IMG/VR virus record: IMGVR_UViG_3300023180_000308
Location: 1-28,162 of that record
Reading direction: 5' to 3' (one strand)
DNA from: a virus
Length of the DNA stretch: 28,162 nt
In this document: piece by piece, positions 15,934 through 25,974 of the stretch
How the letters are laid out: each line of letters opens with the position of its first letter
How positions within the stretch are numbered: the stretch's first letter is position 1
Notes under the pieces: generated by a model
What the model was told of the DNA's origin: nothing
The model's database searches: none
Seen by the model: the letters and a program-made list of their open reading frames with translations, nothing else
Translations under genes and position numbers: made by a program

Positions 15934-18900
15934 TGGATCCCAATCTTGATAACATTGATTCTGATATTCAATCTGGTATTGAGTATCTAGAAGAACAAAA
16001 ACGACTTAAGCAACAAGAACAAGTTGTTGATCCTGAAGCTGCCAAACCTGAAGCACCACAGCCTCAAAAGAAAGTTCCGTACAAACAATCTCAAGGCTAC
16101 CTGAACGCACTCAAAGGTATTGAACCGACTGAAGCTGATCTTGCGCCGTATGCCATGATGGAACGGGCAGATATCAACAGCACTTGGATGAAAAATGCCC
16201 GTAAAGCAAAAGATCCTAGTCAGTATGATCTTACGGATAACACCTATGAGATGTTTGACGCTGTTAAAAGTGGTGTTGCTAAAACTTGGTCGGGTGTTCT
16301 TACTTTCCCAGAACGTGTCGTTGACATGGCTTCGGGTGCCTATGAACGTGAAGTAAAAGAAAAAGGTAAGTACACTCCTGACTTTGATCCCCTCAGTCTG
16401 TCTGAGTACGATCCTAAGATGAAAACTTGGTGGGGACCAATGTTAGCTAGCGGTGTCCATTTCTATGGACTTGGTAGAATGGTTTCCCGTTCTCCTGCTG
16501 GTAAACTACTTCCATCTCCTACTACTGTAAAAGGGGACGTAGTTATTGGTGCTATTGGTAGCGCAATCTCTGCTGAATCTCAGGAAGCTAGTATGACTCA
16601 ACAGTTGTACGACAGTAAAATTACCCAAAAAATTCCGTGGGCTGGTGAGTTTCTGCAGGAACAAGTTGTTGGTAGGTTGCCGACTAGAACTACTCCTGAA
16701 GATCATCCTTTGATGAAGACGTTTAAAAACGTACTCGAAGGTATGGGATTTGATGCTGTTATTGGTCGAATCCTTGCTAGGTTTGATACTGCTGTAGAAA
16801 ACCGTGGAACTCGGCTTGACGAGATGCGTCGGGCTAACATTGAGAATCAGAAGTTTGAAGCAGCTAAAGCAGAAAACGATGCGATTGAAGCTAATCTACC
16901 GCAGCAAACTGCTGATCTGCAGCAAGCTACTGAAGCGTTGAACGGTTTGGAAGCTCAGGCAAAAGGTATGCCTGATGGTCCTCAAAAAGATCAAGCACTT
17001 GCAGAGATTGAGAACCTCAAAGCTGATCTTCAAACCGAAGCTGAGATGCTTCAAACTGGTAAGTTCAGTGCTTACTCTAACCCTGACATGGCTGATCCGT
17101 GGCAAGGTGCTCCTAACTCTATGGCTAAGTCGCTTACTGATCAAGCTGATCAAACTAAGCGTCTGCATGAATCTTATCCTATTGATGGTGCAGGTTCTAC
17201 TGACTCTATGTTTACGCCAGTTCAAGCCAATCGCATGGCAACTGAAGCTGGTATGCTAGAGAGTGAAATGATTGATCTCGCTAAACGGTATCTCAAAGAA
17301 AGTGACTTTGAAGCTATGACTGACTCTGCCCGAGCATTGGGTAAGAGTTTCAAAGAAGCTTATGGGTACTCATTTGAGCGACTGCAAACTGTTCTTGGTC
17401 GGGATAAAACTGCTGTTGATGCAGAAGACTTCTGGAAACCTTTCTTTGATGAAGCAGTTCAATATCCTAATGGCGCTAAGTCTTGGATGATTGAAAACGT
17501 TGTCATTGCTGATATGGTTAACGCTTCGCTGTTTAGTCAGCTGCGTGACCTTGGTCTGGCTAGCAAAGAACTTGCTGAGATTGCCGATCTTCGTGATGTT
17601 GATGGTCCATTTAAAACTATTGCTGATCGACTTGTTGTTGGTCTGACTAACGTTAAACGTTCACGACACATCTGGGGTACTCAAGGTCAAACTCTTCGTG
17701 GTAAATTGCTTGCCAATAAACCTGAAGGTAAAGCAGAACTAGCTGAAATTACCGAAGCTTTCCGTGCTGAATCAGAAGCTACCGTCAATATGATGATGAA
17801 GCTGGCTGAGAATGCCAAGGATATGGATACGGTTATGGCACTGGCTGATGTGTTTGCCAAATCCGACTCACCACAAAACTGGATGGACCTTGACGCATTT
17901 ATGCGTAATCGTTTGACCAGTGGTGGTCTGAACCAAGAATCTGGTTACCTTGTTAAAGAGCTTGCTTCTATGCAAGTTAACAGTATGCTGAGTAGTGTCA
18001 AAACTCCTCAACGTGCTATTTTTGGTACCTTTAGTTCTGGTTTCTTCCGTAACGTTGCTCACACTGTTGGTGGTGTTGCACGGCTTGACACCGACACTGC
18101 TCGGGCTAATGCCGCTGCACTGAACGCTTATTTCCAAGCTATTCCTGAGGCTTGGTCGGTGTTTAAGAATAACCTTGGTAGCTATTGGGCTGGTGACGTT
18201 AAGACAATTCAAAGCCGGTTCCAGCAGTCTCGCCGTGTTGCTGATGATGATTGGGAAGCTCAACGGGCTTGGACCATGACTCGTGGTAATATGGGTGATC
18301 AGATTGCATTTGGTCTTGCTGATTGGACTCGTACTCTTAACGATCCTAGAAACATTCTTGGTCGGATTGCTACTGCATCTTCTGCTTCGTTGAGTGCTGG
18401 TGATGATGCCTTTAGGGTTATTATGGGTCGTGCTCGTGCCCGTGAACGCGCTATGCGTCAAGCACTTGATGACACTAAAGTAGGTAAAGCTACTGAGGTT
18501 AACGATAAGCTACTTCGTCAGTATGAAGATAACTTCTACAAAGAGTATCTTGATGACAAGGGTAACCTGAACTTTGAAAGTGACGCTTATCTGCAAACTG
18601 CTTTTGAAGAAGCTACACTGACTAAAGACCTGAGCGGGTTTGGTGCTGCTATTCAAAGGATGATGGAGTCTACTCCTTATACTGAACCGTTCTTTAGGTT
18701 TGCCCGTACCGGTATCAACGGTATGATGGTTAGCTACAAGAACACCCCGTTGTTGGGTATGCTCCATAAGGAATCTATTGACATTTTGCGTGCTAATGCC
18801 GATAATCTTGATAGTGTCCGTAAATACGGCATCAACACTGTTGAAGATTTAGACAACGCTAAAGCTTTGATTGCTGGACGCCAAGCTGTTGGTGGTACTT

Positions 18901-19934
18901 TGGTTACCATGGGAGGTTTGCACTACCTTAATGGTGGTCTGACTGGTGATGGTCCGTTGGATCCTCAAATCCGTAAGATCTGGGAATCGACTGGCTGGCA
19001 ACCCCGTAGCATTAAAATTGGTAACGTTTGGATTAGTTACGAAAATTTTGAGCCTTTTAACAACATTCTTGCTGCTATTGCTAACACTGGTGACTCTATT
19101 CGCCTAATGGGACCGGAATGGGGAGCTAAGAGCTACGCTGAGATTGCTTTGGCTGTTGGTCAAGGTGCTATGAGTAAATCTTACCTGCAAGGTCTTGGTC
19201 AGTTTGCTGACCTGTTTACGACTGATTTCAGCCGTCAACAAAAAGTTCTTGCAAGTCTTGCTAATAACACTGTTCCGTTGGCTGGTCTGCGTGGTGATCT
19301 GGGTAAACTCATCAACCCTTACATGCGTGAGATCAATAACAGCTGGTGGGAGACTCTTCGTAACCGTAACCTGAGCAGTGAGCTGCTGTCTGGTGAGCCG
19401 CTGCCTATGAAGTTTGACGTGCTGAACGGTAAACCTGTTCGGGACTGGAACTTTATGGAGCGTATGTGGAACGCTACCAGTGCATTTAATGTTCGATTTG
19501 AGCAAAGCCCTGGACGTACTCTGCTGCACAACAGTAATTACGACATGGCTTTAGGTGTTACTCGGTCGTTTGATGGTCTAGACCTGTCTGACTATCCTCA
19601 GTTCCGTTCTTGGTTCCAAGAGGAAATGGGTAAACACCGTGTTAACGGTAAGAGCCTTGAAGATGAGCTGAACGAGCTGGCTGCACGTCCTGAAGTGCAG
19701 AACTCTGTTAAAATTATGTACAGAGACATTACTAATTTTGACAGATCTAAAGATCCTATGCAGGCTTACATGCACAACACTTTGATCAATGATCGTGTTG
19801 AAAGGTGGCGTGATGCTGCTTGGGCAGCTGTTCGCCGTAAGCATCCTGAAGTCGAAGTTCTGTATCAAACTCGTCAAGAGCGTGAACGTAATACTTATCA
19901 GACTTTCCAAGAAACTACCAAGTTTCTACGTTAA
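15933..19934 (+). CDS. Internal virion (core) protein D, T7 gp16-like
   Basis: At 1333 aa (T7 gp16 has 1318) this is the largest core protein, ejected into the cell to form a channel and motor for genome entry. A GGGAGGT ribosome binding site lies 6 bases before ATG 15933. The N-terminus is charged and Gln/Pro-rich (residues 1-55) rather than carrying the soluble lytic transglycosylase domain that T7 gp16 has. I see no conserved catalytic Glu context (ES.F..) there. The rest is helical, including a coiled-coil at about 300-375 and several amphipathic or hydrophobic helices such as FKTIADRLVVGLTNV. Assignment rests on size, helical make-up and position between gp15 and the tail fibre. Confidence 0.85.
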   Translation: MDPNLDNIDSDIQSGIEYLEEQKRLKQQEQVVDPEAAKPEAPQPQKKVPYKQSQGYLNALKGIEPTEADLAPYAMMERADINSTWMKNARKAKDPSQYDLTDNTYEMFDAVKSGVAKTWSGVLTFPERVVDMASGAYEREVKEKGKYTPDFDPLSLSEYDPKMKTWWGPMLASGVHFYGLGRMVSRSPAGKLLPSPTTVKGDVVIGAIGSAISAESQEASMTQQLYDSKITQKIPWAGEFLQEQVVGRLPTRTTPEDHPLMKTFKNVLEGMGFDAVIGRILARFDTAVENRGTRLDEMRRANIENQKFEAAKAENDAIEANLPQQTADLQQATEALNGLEAQAKGMPDGPQKDQALAEIENLKADLQTEAEMLQTGKFSAYSNPDMADPWQGAPNSMAKSLTDQADQTKRLHESYPIDGAGSTDSMFTPVQANRMATEAGMLESEMIDLAKRYLKESDFEAMTDSARALGKSFKEAYGYSFERLQTVLGRDKTAVDAEDFWKPFFDEAVQYPNGAKSWMIENVVIADMVNASLFSQLRDLGLASKELAEIADLRDVDGPFKTIADRLVVGLTNVKRSRHIWGTQGQTLRGKLLANKPEGKAELAEITEAFRAESEATVNMMMKLAENAKDMDTVMALADVFAKSDSPQNWMDLDAFMRNRLTSGGLNQESGYLVKELASMQVNSMLSSVKTPQRAIFGTFSSGFFRNVAHTVGGVARLDTDTARANAAALNAYFQAIPEAWSVFKNNLGSYWAGDVKTIQSRFQQSRRVADDDWEAQRAWTMTRGNMGDQIAFGLADWTRTLNDPRNILGRIATASSASLSAGDDAFRVIMGRARARERAMRQALDDTKVGKATEVNDKLLRQYEDNFYKEYLDDKGNLNFESDAYLQTAFEEATLTKDLSGFGAAIQRMMESTPYTEPFFRFARTGINGMMVSYKNTPLLGMLHKESIDILRANADNLDSVRKYGINTVEDLDNAKALIAGRQAVGGTLVTMGGLHYLNGGLTGDGPLDPQIRKIWESTGWQPRSIKIGNVWISYENFEPFNNILAAIANTGDSIRLMGPEWGAKSYAEIALAVGQGAMSKSYLQGLGQFADLFTTDFSRQQKVLASLANNTVPLAGLRGDLGKLINPYMREINNSWWETLRNRNLSSELLSGEPLPMKFDVLNGKPVRDWNFMERMWNATSAFNVRFEQSPGRTLLHNSNYDMALGVTRSFDGLDLSDYPQFRSWFQEEMGKHRVNGKSLEDELNELAARPEVQNSVKIMYRDITNFDRSKDPMQAYMHNTLINDRVERWRDAAWAAVRRKHPEVEVLYQTRQERERNTYQTFQETTKFLR

Positions 19935-19963
19935 TCCACCCATTCCCATAACTACTTAGCGTA

Positions 19964-22900
19964 ATGGCTGTAAATCCCGAAAATTACTTTACTGGGGATG
20001 GTTCTACAACCTCCTACAACCTTACATTTGAATACATTGATGAGACCGACGTTAAGGTAACACTTGATGGCGTCGTTACAACTGCATACTCCTTTGCCAA
20101 CGCTACAACGATTCTGTTCGACACTGCTCCTGGCAATGATGTTGAAATTAGAATCTATCGGGACACGAATGTTGATGAACTGAAGAGCACGTTCTTTGCG
20201 GGCTCTTCTATTCGTGCTCAAGATCTGAACAAGAACTTTGAGCAGAACAACTTTGCTGTTCAAGAAATCAAAGCATACACTTGGGACAACGAAACCGATA
20301 CCATCCATAGCGATGAAACGTGGGTAAGCTCTGATACTCAGATTGCTACCACCGCTGCTATGGATGCGCGGTTCCAAGACGAAGCTACGGAAACCATCAC
20401 TAGTGCGGAGACTTGGCCAGATAATGACGATACTATTGCCACGACTGCGGCAATTGATAACCGCATTGACACTGCTATTACTAATGATATTGGTACCGAT
20501 GGCACTGGTATCACCGTAACGGATGATGGTGACGGTACGATCACTCTTGGTCTTGCTGATAATTCTATTGATTTTAGCAAAATTAAAGATGCTGATATTA
20601 TCACCGAAACTGAGCAAGACGCTGGTTCTCCGTCTCCTGCTGATACCAATCTTTTCACTGCCTTAGGTGCCGCTCGCCGGTTTGACACCATTGTTTATCC
20701 AAGTGAAATATCCTCGTCTGAACCGTGGGAAATCGGTAAAACTTGGCTTCAAAATGACTCTGAAAAGACCGTTCGTATTTGGGACGGTTCTGCTTGGGTT
20801 GCTGTAGCTTCTGGTGGTGCTTTTACTACTCTTTCTAAAGTTGTCTACGTTGACTCTGTTAACGGTGATGATGACTTGGAAGGTCATCGTATTAGTAACC
20901 CTAAGCGTACTATTAAAGCTGCTATTGCGCAGATTAACGCTGAAACCGATGCAGATGGTGATGGCAGTGTTGTCATTGTTGCTCCTGGTGTTTATCAAGA
21001 AATTGCACCAATTGACATTCAAAAGAAGAATGTCTCTATTATTGGTCAAGCACTTCGTAGCTGTATTGTTCACCCCACTCCCGCTACCGAAGAAAACACT
21101 TTGTTCCGTTTGAACAGCGGTTCTTATATTGCTAACCTGACTCTTACTGGTGTTAAGGCTAGCGGTACCCGTGGTGGTAATAGTCTTGATACTGATTCTA
21201 CTTACGGTCTGCCTACTAACCAAGGTTGGAACTTTGCGTTCTATCCTGGTGCAACTATTGTCAAATCTCCGTACATTGCTAACTGTACTAACTTCTCCGA
21301 TAGTGAGATTGACAACAGTGATTTGGATGCCTTTAACCCTCGTGGTGGCATCGGTGGGGATGATGATTCTGCTCCTACTGGTGGTGGTATTCTTATTGAT
21401 GGTTCTGTTGTTAGCAGCAGCAGTCCGTTGCGTTCTATGGTGTGCGACAGTTACACCCACGTTGGTCTTGATGGTCCTGGTATCTTCGTTACTAACAACG
21501 GTTACTGCCAAGCTACCAGTAGCTATGCATTCTTTACTCACTACCACATCAAAACGCTTAATGGTGGACAAGCTAACCTTGCTGCATCTACCTCTGACTT
21601 TGGTCGGTATGGTCTGATTGCTTCTGGTAAGAGTTCTACTAACATCTTTACTGCTGCTGCTGCAGCTCCTATTGATGACGCTGATCCTTTGTTGGATCGT
21701 GGTATTGCAGGAGCAACTAAGTTTACTATTGGTGCACCATCAGCTCATAGCAGCTGGTACGGTACTGCTACTCGCCCTCAGTCGAACATGCTTGTTCAGA
21801 TTGGTGGTAATGCTAACGGTACTGGTGGAACTATTTATCCGATTATTAGTGCAACTGCTAATGGATCTGGATGGGATGTTGAAATCTCTAACCCTGATCC
21901 CGACAACTACAGCCGTAACCTTGGTTTAGCGAGTACTGTTACTAGTGGTACTACCATCCGCTTCTTCCTACGTTCCATGATCGCTTCTAGCGGTCACACG
22001 ATGGAGTACGTCGGCTCTGGTACTGATTATAGTGCATTGCCTGAGAACGGTGGTCTGCCTGTTGAAGCCAATGAAATCGTCGAATTGAATGACGGTAAGG
22101 TTTGGGCAGCTACTACTAACCATCAAGGTAAGTTTACTGTTGGACCTACCTTTAACGTTGATCAAGTTACTGGTTACGTTAACATTGAATCAGGTGCAAT
22201 CGGTATTGAGAAGCTGATTGAAGATCTTGATCTTAATAGCTACACGTTGTCGGATAGTACCGGTGATGTGACTATTGACGATCAGATGGACATGAACACC
22301 CATAAGATCGTTAACGTTGTTGATCCGACAAGTGCTCAAGACGCTGCTACCAAGAACTATGTAGATACCAGTTCTGCAAACACCAACTATGTTGCCGTTA
22401 CTGGTGACACCATGTCTGGTGATTTGAACATGGGTTCTAATACCGTTACTGGTCTTGGTACTCCAAGTGCTGCCTCTGATGCTGCTACTAAAGCTTATGT
22501 AGACGTTAAGCTTGATAAGGCTGGCGGTACGATGACTGGTGACATTACGATGAATGCCCAGTCTGACGTTAGGTTTGCAGATAGCGACAGTTCTAACTGG
22601 GTTGCTATTCAAGCTCCTGCAACAATTGGTACTAACTACACCCTGACTCTTCCCAATAGCACTGGTAATGCTGGTGAAGCATTGATTACTGATGCTAGTG
22701 GTAACTTGTCGTGGAGTTCTAATATTTCAACTGTTGTTGATCAACTTATCGAAGGTGATACTAAAGTTGAAGCTGTAGACACTGGCTCTAACGGTGAAAT
22801 TCAGTTTACGACTGATGGTGACCGTGCGATGACGATTGATAGTAGTCAGCGCGTCGGTATTGGCACGGCGAATCCAAGCGTTCCTCTTAATATCAGCTCC

Positions 22901-25186
22901 GCAGCTAACGGAACACCAGCCACTAGCGGAACAACGCAAACCCACGGCAGTTTTAGAATTGCTAGTTCTGGTACAACTGGCTGTATTGATTTTGGTCCGA
23001 ATTCATCAAACCCGTGGATTCAATCAACAGACCGAACAGACCTTAGTCAAAGCTACAACCTGCTTCTTAATCCGAATGGAGGCAACGTCGGTATTGGTAC
23101 GACGGGTCCTGCTTCTATATTACACGCAAGAGGCGGAAGTATTTCGACCCCATCTACAGCTAGCGCCTTTATTGCAAATGCAACGGCTAGATTAGTTGTT
23201 AATCATACCAATGAATATGGTGCGTATATCGGTTATGCAAATGGAACAACAGATGCTATTGCAATCCAATCAACTACCGCTGCTGGATCAGTAAGGCCGT
23301 TAGGGTTAAATCCCTACGGGGGCAACGTCGGGATTGGTACGACGAGTCAAGTTGCAGCTGACGTAAAACTTGAAGTTAAAGATGGCATCTTTGCTGTAAC
23401 TAACTCAAGTGGTGGTGACGCTCGGATTTTTCTTGGTTCAAGCACTTCACCGGGACATTCCAAAGGGCAGATCAGATATTCTCTTGCTGATGAATCGCTT
23501 GAGTTCTACTCAAATTCATCCGAGCAAATGCGCATCGACAGCTCGGGTAACGTCGGGATTGGTACGACGAGTCCTGCATCCGATGCACAGCTGACATTGG
23601 ATAACGGTGGCTCGGGAGATGTTGCAATCTCTCTTCGCAGAAGCGGCAGCGCTCAAGGTGATGTAGCCATTACAAACACAGGCAGCAACCTTACTTTTAA
23701 AACGGGATCATCCGACACAGTAGCTGGACTTACCGAACGCGTCCGAATAGACGGCTCTGGCAACGTCGGTATTGGTACGTCGAGTCCCAGTTCGAAGTTG
23801 CATAGCGTCGGAACAACCATTCTCGGTACTGGTACCTGGCCAACGTCCACCGTCGGCTTGAGTGGTGCGCGGACGGCAATCCTTTCCTCAACTGAAAATC
23901 AAATCCTCATTATTGGCAACACCAATGCCACTGTTGGAGCTGATAAGGGAGCTGAAATTTACCTTGGGGCCAAGGCTACTACAAGCACTGAAAATCTTGC
24001 ATTTGCGAAGATTGGAGGCTTCAAGTCAAATGCTACCTCTGGCAACAATGAGAGTTACCTTGCGTTTAGCACATCTAATTCAGTAGGAACATCTAGCGAA
24101 AAACTTCGCATCGACAGCTCGGGCAGAGTCGGTATTGGTACGATTAGTCCCATAGCCCCGCTAAATGTCAACTCTGGAGCCGTTGATCTAAATGCTGCTT
24201 TTGTTGGTACAGGTTCACCTTACATTCAAATTGACAACGGAACCAAAAAATACATCGCCCAAGTAATAGGCTCTGATTTCCGTATACAAGATCAATCGGC
24301 AAGCGCAGAACGTCTTCGCATCGACACCTCGGGTCGCCTCTTAGTTGGCACGTCTAGTGCGACTTATACAACAACGGCTGTCTTTGAAGGCAATAGCGCC
24401 AGTGGCACTGGGCAGGGTCAAATTTATTTAAACAAAGGCGATACCACTGTTGCGGCTGATACTTCGATAGGAATACTCAGATTTGGTGCGACAGGAGACC
24501 GTCGTGGTGCCGACATTAGAGGCATAGGGGATAGCACTTGGACCGCTGGTACTAGCCATCCAACTCGCCTTGCGTTTTATACCACTCCCGTCAGCTCGAC
24601 TTCTCCGACGGAGCGGATGAGGATTGCAAGCACCGGTGCAATCGGTTTAAGCGGTGCAAACTACGGCAATAGCGGTCAAGTCCTAACTTCTAATGGCTCC
24701 GGTTCTGCTCCAAGCTGGCAAGATAAGGCTACTGTTAGCTCTGCAGTCAACACTAATACCGGTAGTTCTGTTGAATTTACTGGTTTAACAAATGTCAGTA
24801 AAATTATTATTAACTTTAATGAGGTAAGTGCTACATCTGCATCAAGTATTAAAGTTAAACTGGGTAACAGCACTGCATATCTAAGTACTAATTATCTCAG
24901 TACTTCTGTATCAGCAGGTGGTGGTACAGCAGATAATGCTACAGACAGTTTTGTTATAGATAGTGGTGGTGCTGCTTCTAATATGTCCGGTCAGATGACA
25001 CTGTGTAAAATATACTCTTCTACAACATGGACTTCAACCCATTCGGTTCGTGTTAATAGCAGTAACACTAGAGACGGAGCTGGTATTGTTAATGTTACAA
25101 CGGCTAATCCTGTTGACAGAGTTAAAATAAGTATTGATAGTGGTACTTTTGATGCTGGCTCTGTTAACATTATTTATTGGACCTAA
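19964..25186 (+). CDS. Tail fibre, T7 gp17-like N-terminus with mosaic distal part
   Basis: The 1740-aa receptor-binding fibre has several parts. Residues 1-115 match the T7 tail-fibre anchor (YFTGDGSTTSYNLTFEYIDE, SIRAQDLNKNFEQNNFAVQE), which docks on the tail. Residues about 293-700 open with VVYVDSVNGDDDLEGHRISN...TIKAAIAQI, typical of a right-handed beta-helix that often binds or cuts polysaccharide. Residues about 775-860 hold 'KIVNVVDPTSAQDAATKNYVD' and its repeat. Residues about 960-1470 contain seven 'LRIDSSGxVGIGTTSP' repeats. Residues about 1566-1740 form a C-terminal head that may bind the receptor. Codon use shifts in the repeat module, indicating module exchange. Confidence 0.92.
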   Translation: MAVNPENYFTGDGSTTSYNLTFEYIDETDVKVTLDGVVTTAYSFANATTILFDTAPGNDVEIRIYRDTNVDELKSTFFAGSSIRAQDLNKNFEQNNFAVQEIKAYTWDNETDTIHSDETWVSSDTQIATTAAMDARFQDEATETITSAETWPDNDDTIATTAAIDNRIDTAITNDIGTDGTGITVTDDGDGTITLGLADNSIDFSKIKDADIITETEQDAGSPSPADTNLFTALGAARRFDTIVYPSEISSSEPWEIGKTWLQNDSEKTVRIWDGSAWVAVASGGAFTTLSKVVYVDSVNGDDDLEGHRISNPKRTIKAAIAQINAETDADGDGSVVIVAPGVYQEIAPIDIQKKNVSIIGQALRSCIVHPTPATEENTLFRLNSGSYIANLTLTGVKASGTRGGNSLDTDSTYGLPTNQGWNFAFYPGATIVKSPYIANCTNFSDSEIDNSDLDAFNPRGGIGGDDDSAPTGGGILIDGSVVSSSSPLRSMVCDSYTHVGLDGPGIFVTNNGYCQATSSYAFFTHYHIKTLNGGQANLAASTSDFGRYGLIASGKSSTNIFTAAAAAPIDDADPLLDRGIAGATKFTIGAPSAHSSWYGTATRPQSNMLVQIGGNANGTGGTIYPIISATANGSGWDVEISNPDPDNYSRNLGLASTVTSGTTIRFFLRSMIASSGHTMEYVGSGTDYSALPENGGLPVEANEIVELNDGKVWAATTNHQGKFTVGPTFNVDQVTGYVNIESGAIGIEKLIEDLDLNSYTLSDSTGDVTIDDQMDMNTHKIVNVVDPTSAQDAATKNYVDTSSANTNYVAVTGDTMSGDLNMGSNTVTGLGTPSAASDAATKAYVDVKLDKAGGTMTGDITMNAQSDVRFADSDSSNWVAIQAPATIGTNYTLTLPNSTGNAGEALITDASGNLSWSSNISTVVDQLIEGDTKVEAVDTGSNGEIQFTTDGDRAMTIDSSQRVGIGTANPSVPLNISSAANGTPATSGTTQTHGSFRIASSGTTGCIDFGPNSSNPWIQSTDRTDLSQSYNLLLNPNGGNVGIGTTGPASILHARGGSISTPSTASAFIANATARLVVNHTNEYGAYIGYANGTTDAIAIQSTTAAGSVRPLGLNPYGGNVGIGTTSQVAADVKLEVKDGIFAVTNSSGGDARIFLGSSTSPGHSKGQIRYSLADESLEFYSNSSEQMRIDSSGNVGIGTTSPASDAQLTLDNGGSGDVAISLRRSGSAQGDVAITNTGSNLTFKTGSSDTVAGLTERVRIDGSGNVGIGTSSPSSKLHSVGTTILGTGTWPTSTVGLSGARTAILSSTENQILIIGNTNATVGADKGAEIYLGAKATTSTENLAFAKIGGFKSNATSGNNESYLAFSTSNSVGTSSEKLRIDSSGRVGIGTISPIAPLNVNSGAVDLNAAFVGTGSPYIQIDNGTKKYIAQVIGSDFRIQDQSASAERLRIDTSGRLLVGTSSATYTTTAVFEGNSASGTGQGQIYLNKGDTTVAADTSIGILRFGATGDRRGADIRGIGDSTWTAGTSHPTRLAFYTTPVSSTSPTERMRIASTGAIGLSGANYGNSGQVLTSNGSGSAPSWQDKATVSSAVNTNTGSSVEFTGLTNVSKIIINFNEVSATSASSIKVKLGNSTAYLSTNYLSTSVSAGGGTADNATDSFVIDSGGAASNMSGQMTLCKIYSSTTWTSTHSVRVNSSNTRDGAGIVNVTTANPVDRVKISIDSGTFDAGSVNIIYWT
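22853..24361 (+). repeat. Seven imperfect repeats in the tail-fibre gene
   Basis: The core sequence GTCGGTATTGGTACGACGAG, encoding VGIGTTS, recurs near 22853, 23087, 23327, 23552, 23765, 24128 and, degenerate, 24337. Spacings are about 234, 240, 225, 213, 363 and 209 bases. Most copies follow a LRIDSSG-like codon block. DNA identity exceeds what the protein repeat requires, since rare ACG codons are retained. Confidence 0.9.
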
Positions 25187-25188
25187 TT

Positions 25189-25473
25189 ATGGATAAAATT
25201 GAAGTAAATGTTCAAACCGGAGAAATTATTGAAAGTGATTTTACTCCAGAAGAGCTTGCTGAACGTGAAGCTTACGCCAATAATGTGCTTCCTATTCGTC
25301 AGTTAGAACGCCTGCGTCAAGAACGTAATGTTCGTCTTGCAGAAACTGACTATCTTGCCCTTTCTGATGTAACTCTTACTGATGAAATGGCTGCGTATCG
25401 CCAAGCATTGCGCGATCTACCGGCAAACACTGCCGACCCTGCCAACCCTGTTTGGCCCGTTAAACCATCCTAA
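25189..25473 (+). CDS. Tail-fibre assembly chaperone-like protein
   Basis: The 94-aa protein begins at ATG 25189, three bases after the fibre stop; an in-frame TTG at 25177 lies inside the fibre gene and is unlikely. The C-terminal half reads RNVRLAETDYLALSDVTLTDEMAAYRQALRDLPANT...PVWPVKP. This is the pattern of phage tail assembly chaperones (PF16778 type: 'R...L..TD...L.D......YRQ.LRD.P...WP'). Placement directly after the receptor-binding fibre fits a role in folding or trimerising that fibre. Confidence 0.8.
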   Translation: MDKIEVNVQTGEIIESDFTPEELAEREAYANNVLPIRQLERLRQERNVRLAETDYLALSDVTLTDEMAAYRQALRDLPANTADPANPVWPVKPS

Positions 25474-25489
25474 TTTTATTTACTTAACA

Positions 25490-25789
25490 ATGGCTACTAC
25501 TTTTACTTGGAAAGTTGCAAACCTTGACCGCACCACTGCTGATGGCAAAGTGAACACTGTTCATTATACCGTTTCGGCTGAAGATGGTACCTATTCTTCG
25601 GGTGCCTACGGTTCTGCCGGTTTTGACGGTGAAGTGACTACCGCCTTTGCTGACCTGACTGAAGAAGTTGTGGTCGGTTGGGTCAAGGAACAATTCGGTG
25701 CTGAAAAGGTTGCCGAAATCGAAGCAGCACTTCAAGCTCAACTGGATGAGCAAGCTGCACCAACTAAGGCATCTGGTGTGCCTTGGTAG
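25490..25789 (+). CDS. Conserved cyanophage protein of unknown function (99 aa)
   Basis: ATG 25490 follows a 16-base gap; upstream extension of the frame to 25382 runs through the chaperone gene and is not credible. The protein opens MATTFTWKVANLDRTTADG and contains a beta-rich segment (VHYTVSAEDGTYSSGAYGS), then an acidic helical C-terminus ending SGVPW. Beta then helix content and location after the fibre suggest a small virion or accessory protein. No catalytic or export signal is visible. Confidence 0.75.
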   Translation: MATTFTWKVANLDRTTADGKVNTVHYTVSAEDGTYSSGAYGSAGFDGEVTTAFADLTEEVVVGWVKEQFGAEKVAEIEAALQAQLDEQAAPTKASGVPW

Positions 25790-25812
25790 TAAACCCTTAC
25801 TAACTTAGAACA

Positions 25813-25974
25813 ATGATTGCACTTATCCGTCCCGTTCTTATGTCGTTTCTTAATAGCGACAAAGTGAAGCGCCTTGTTGTGGATCTTCTCCGCAAGTTGG
25901 CTGAGCAATCTGATAACACTGTTGATGACCAAGCCGTTGACTTCATCGAGCGTGGTCTTTTTGGGGATAAATAG
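25813..25974 (+). CDS. Small conserved cyanophage protein (53 aa)
   Basis: The protein reads MIALIRPVLMSFLNSDKVKR...DDQAVDFIERGLFGDK. The first 15 residues are hydrophobic and amphipathic, so membrane association is possible, but no clear transmembrane helix is present. Similar 'MxALIxPxLMxF..SDxVK' proteins occur at this position in other cyanophages, from memory. Its TAG stop overlaps the GTG start of the next gene. Confidence 0.75.
   Translation: MIALIRPVLMSFLNSDKVKRLVVDLLRKLAEQSDNTVDDQAVDFIERGLFGDK

Noticed and set aside
17868-18461. 197-aa minus-strand ORF inside the gp16 gene.
   Set aside because: The gp16 frame runs intact through it; no ribosome binding site or context.
20663-21571. 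302-aa minus-strand ORF opposite the tail fibre.
   Set aside because: Ser/Thr/Asn/Val-rich shadow of GGT/ACT-rich codons; no family resemblance.
22853-24361. CRISPR-like regularly spaced repeats.
   Set aside because: The repeats are in frame inside the fibre gene, with unequal spacing of over 200 bases.
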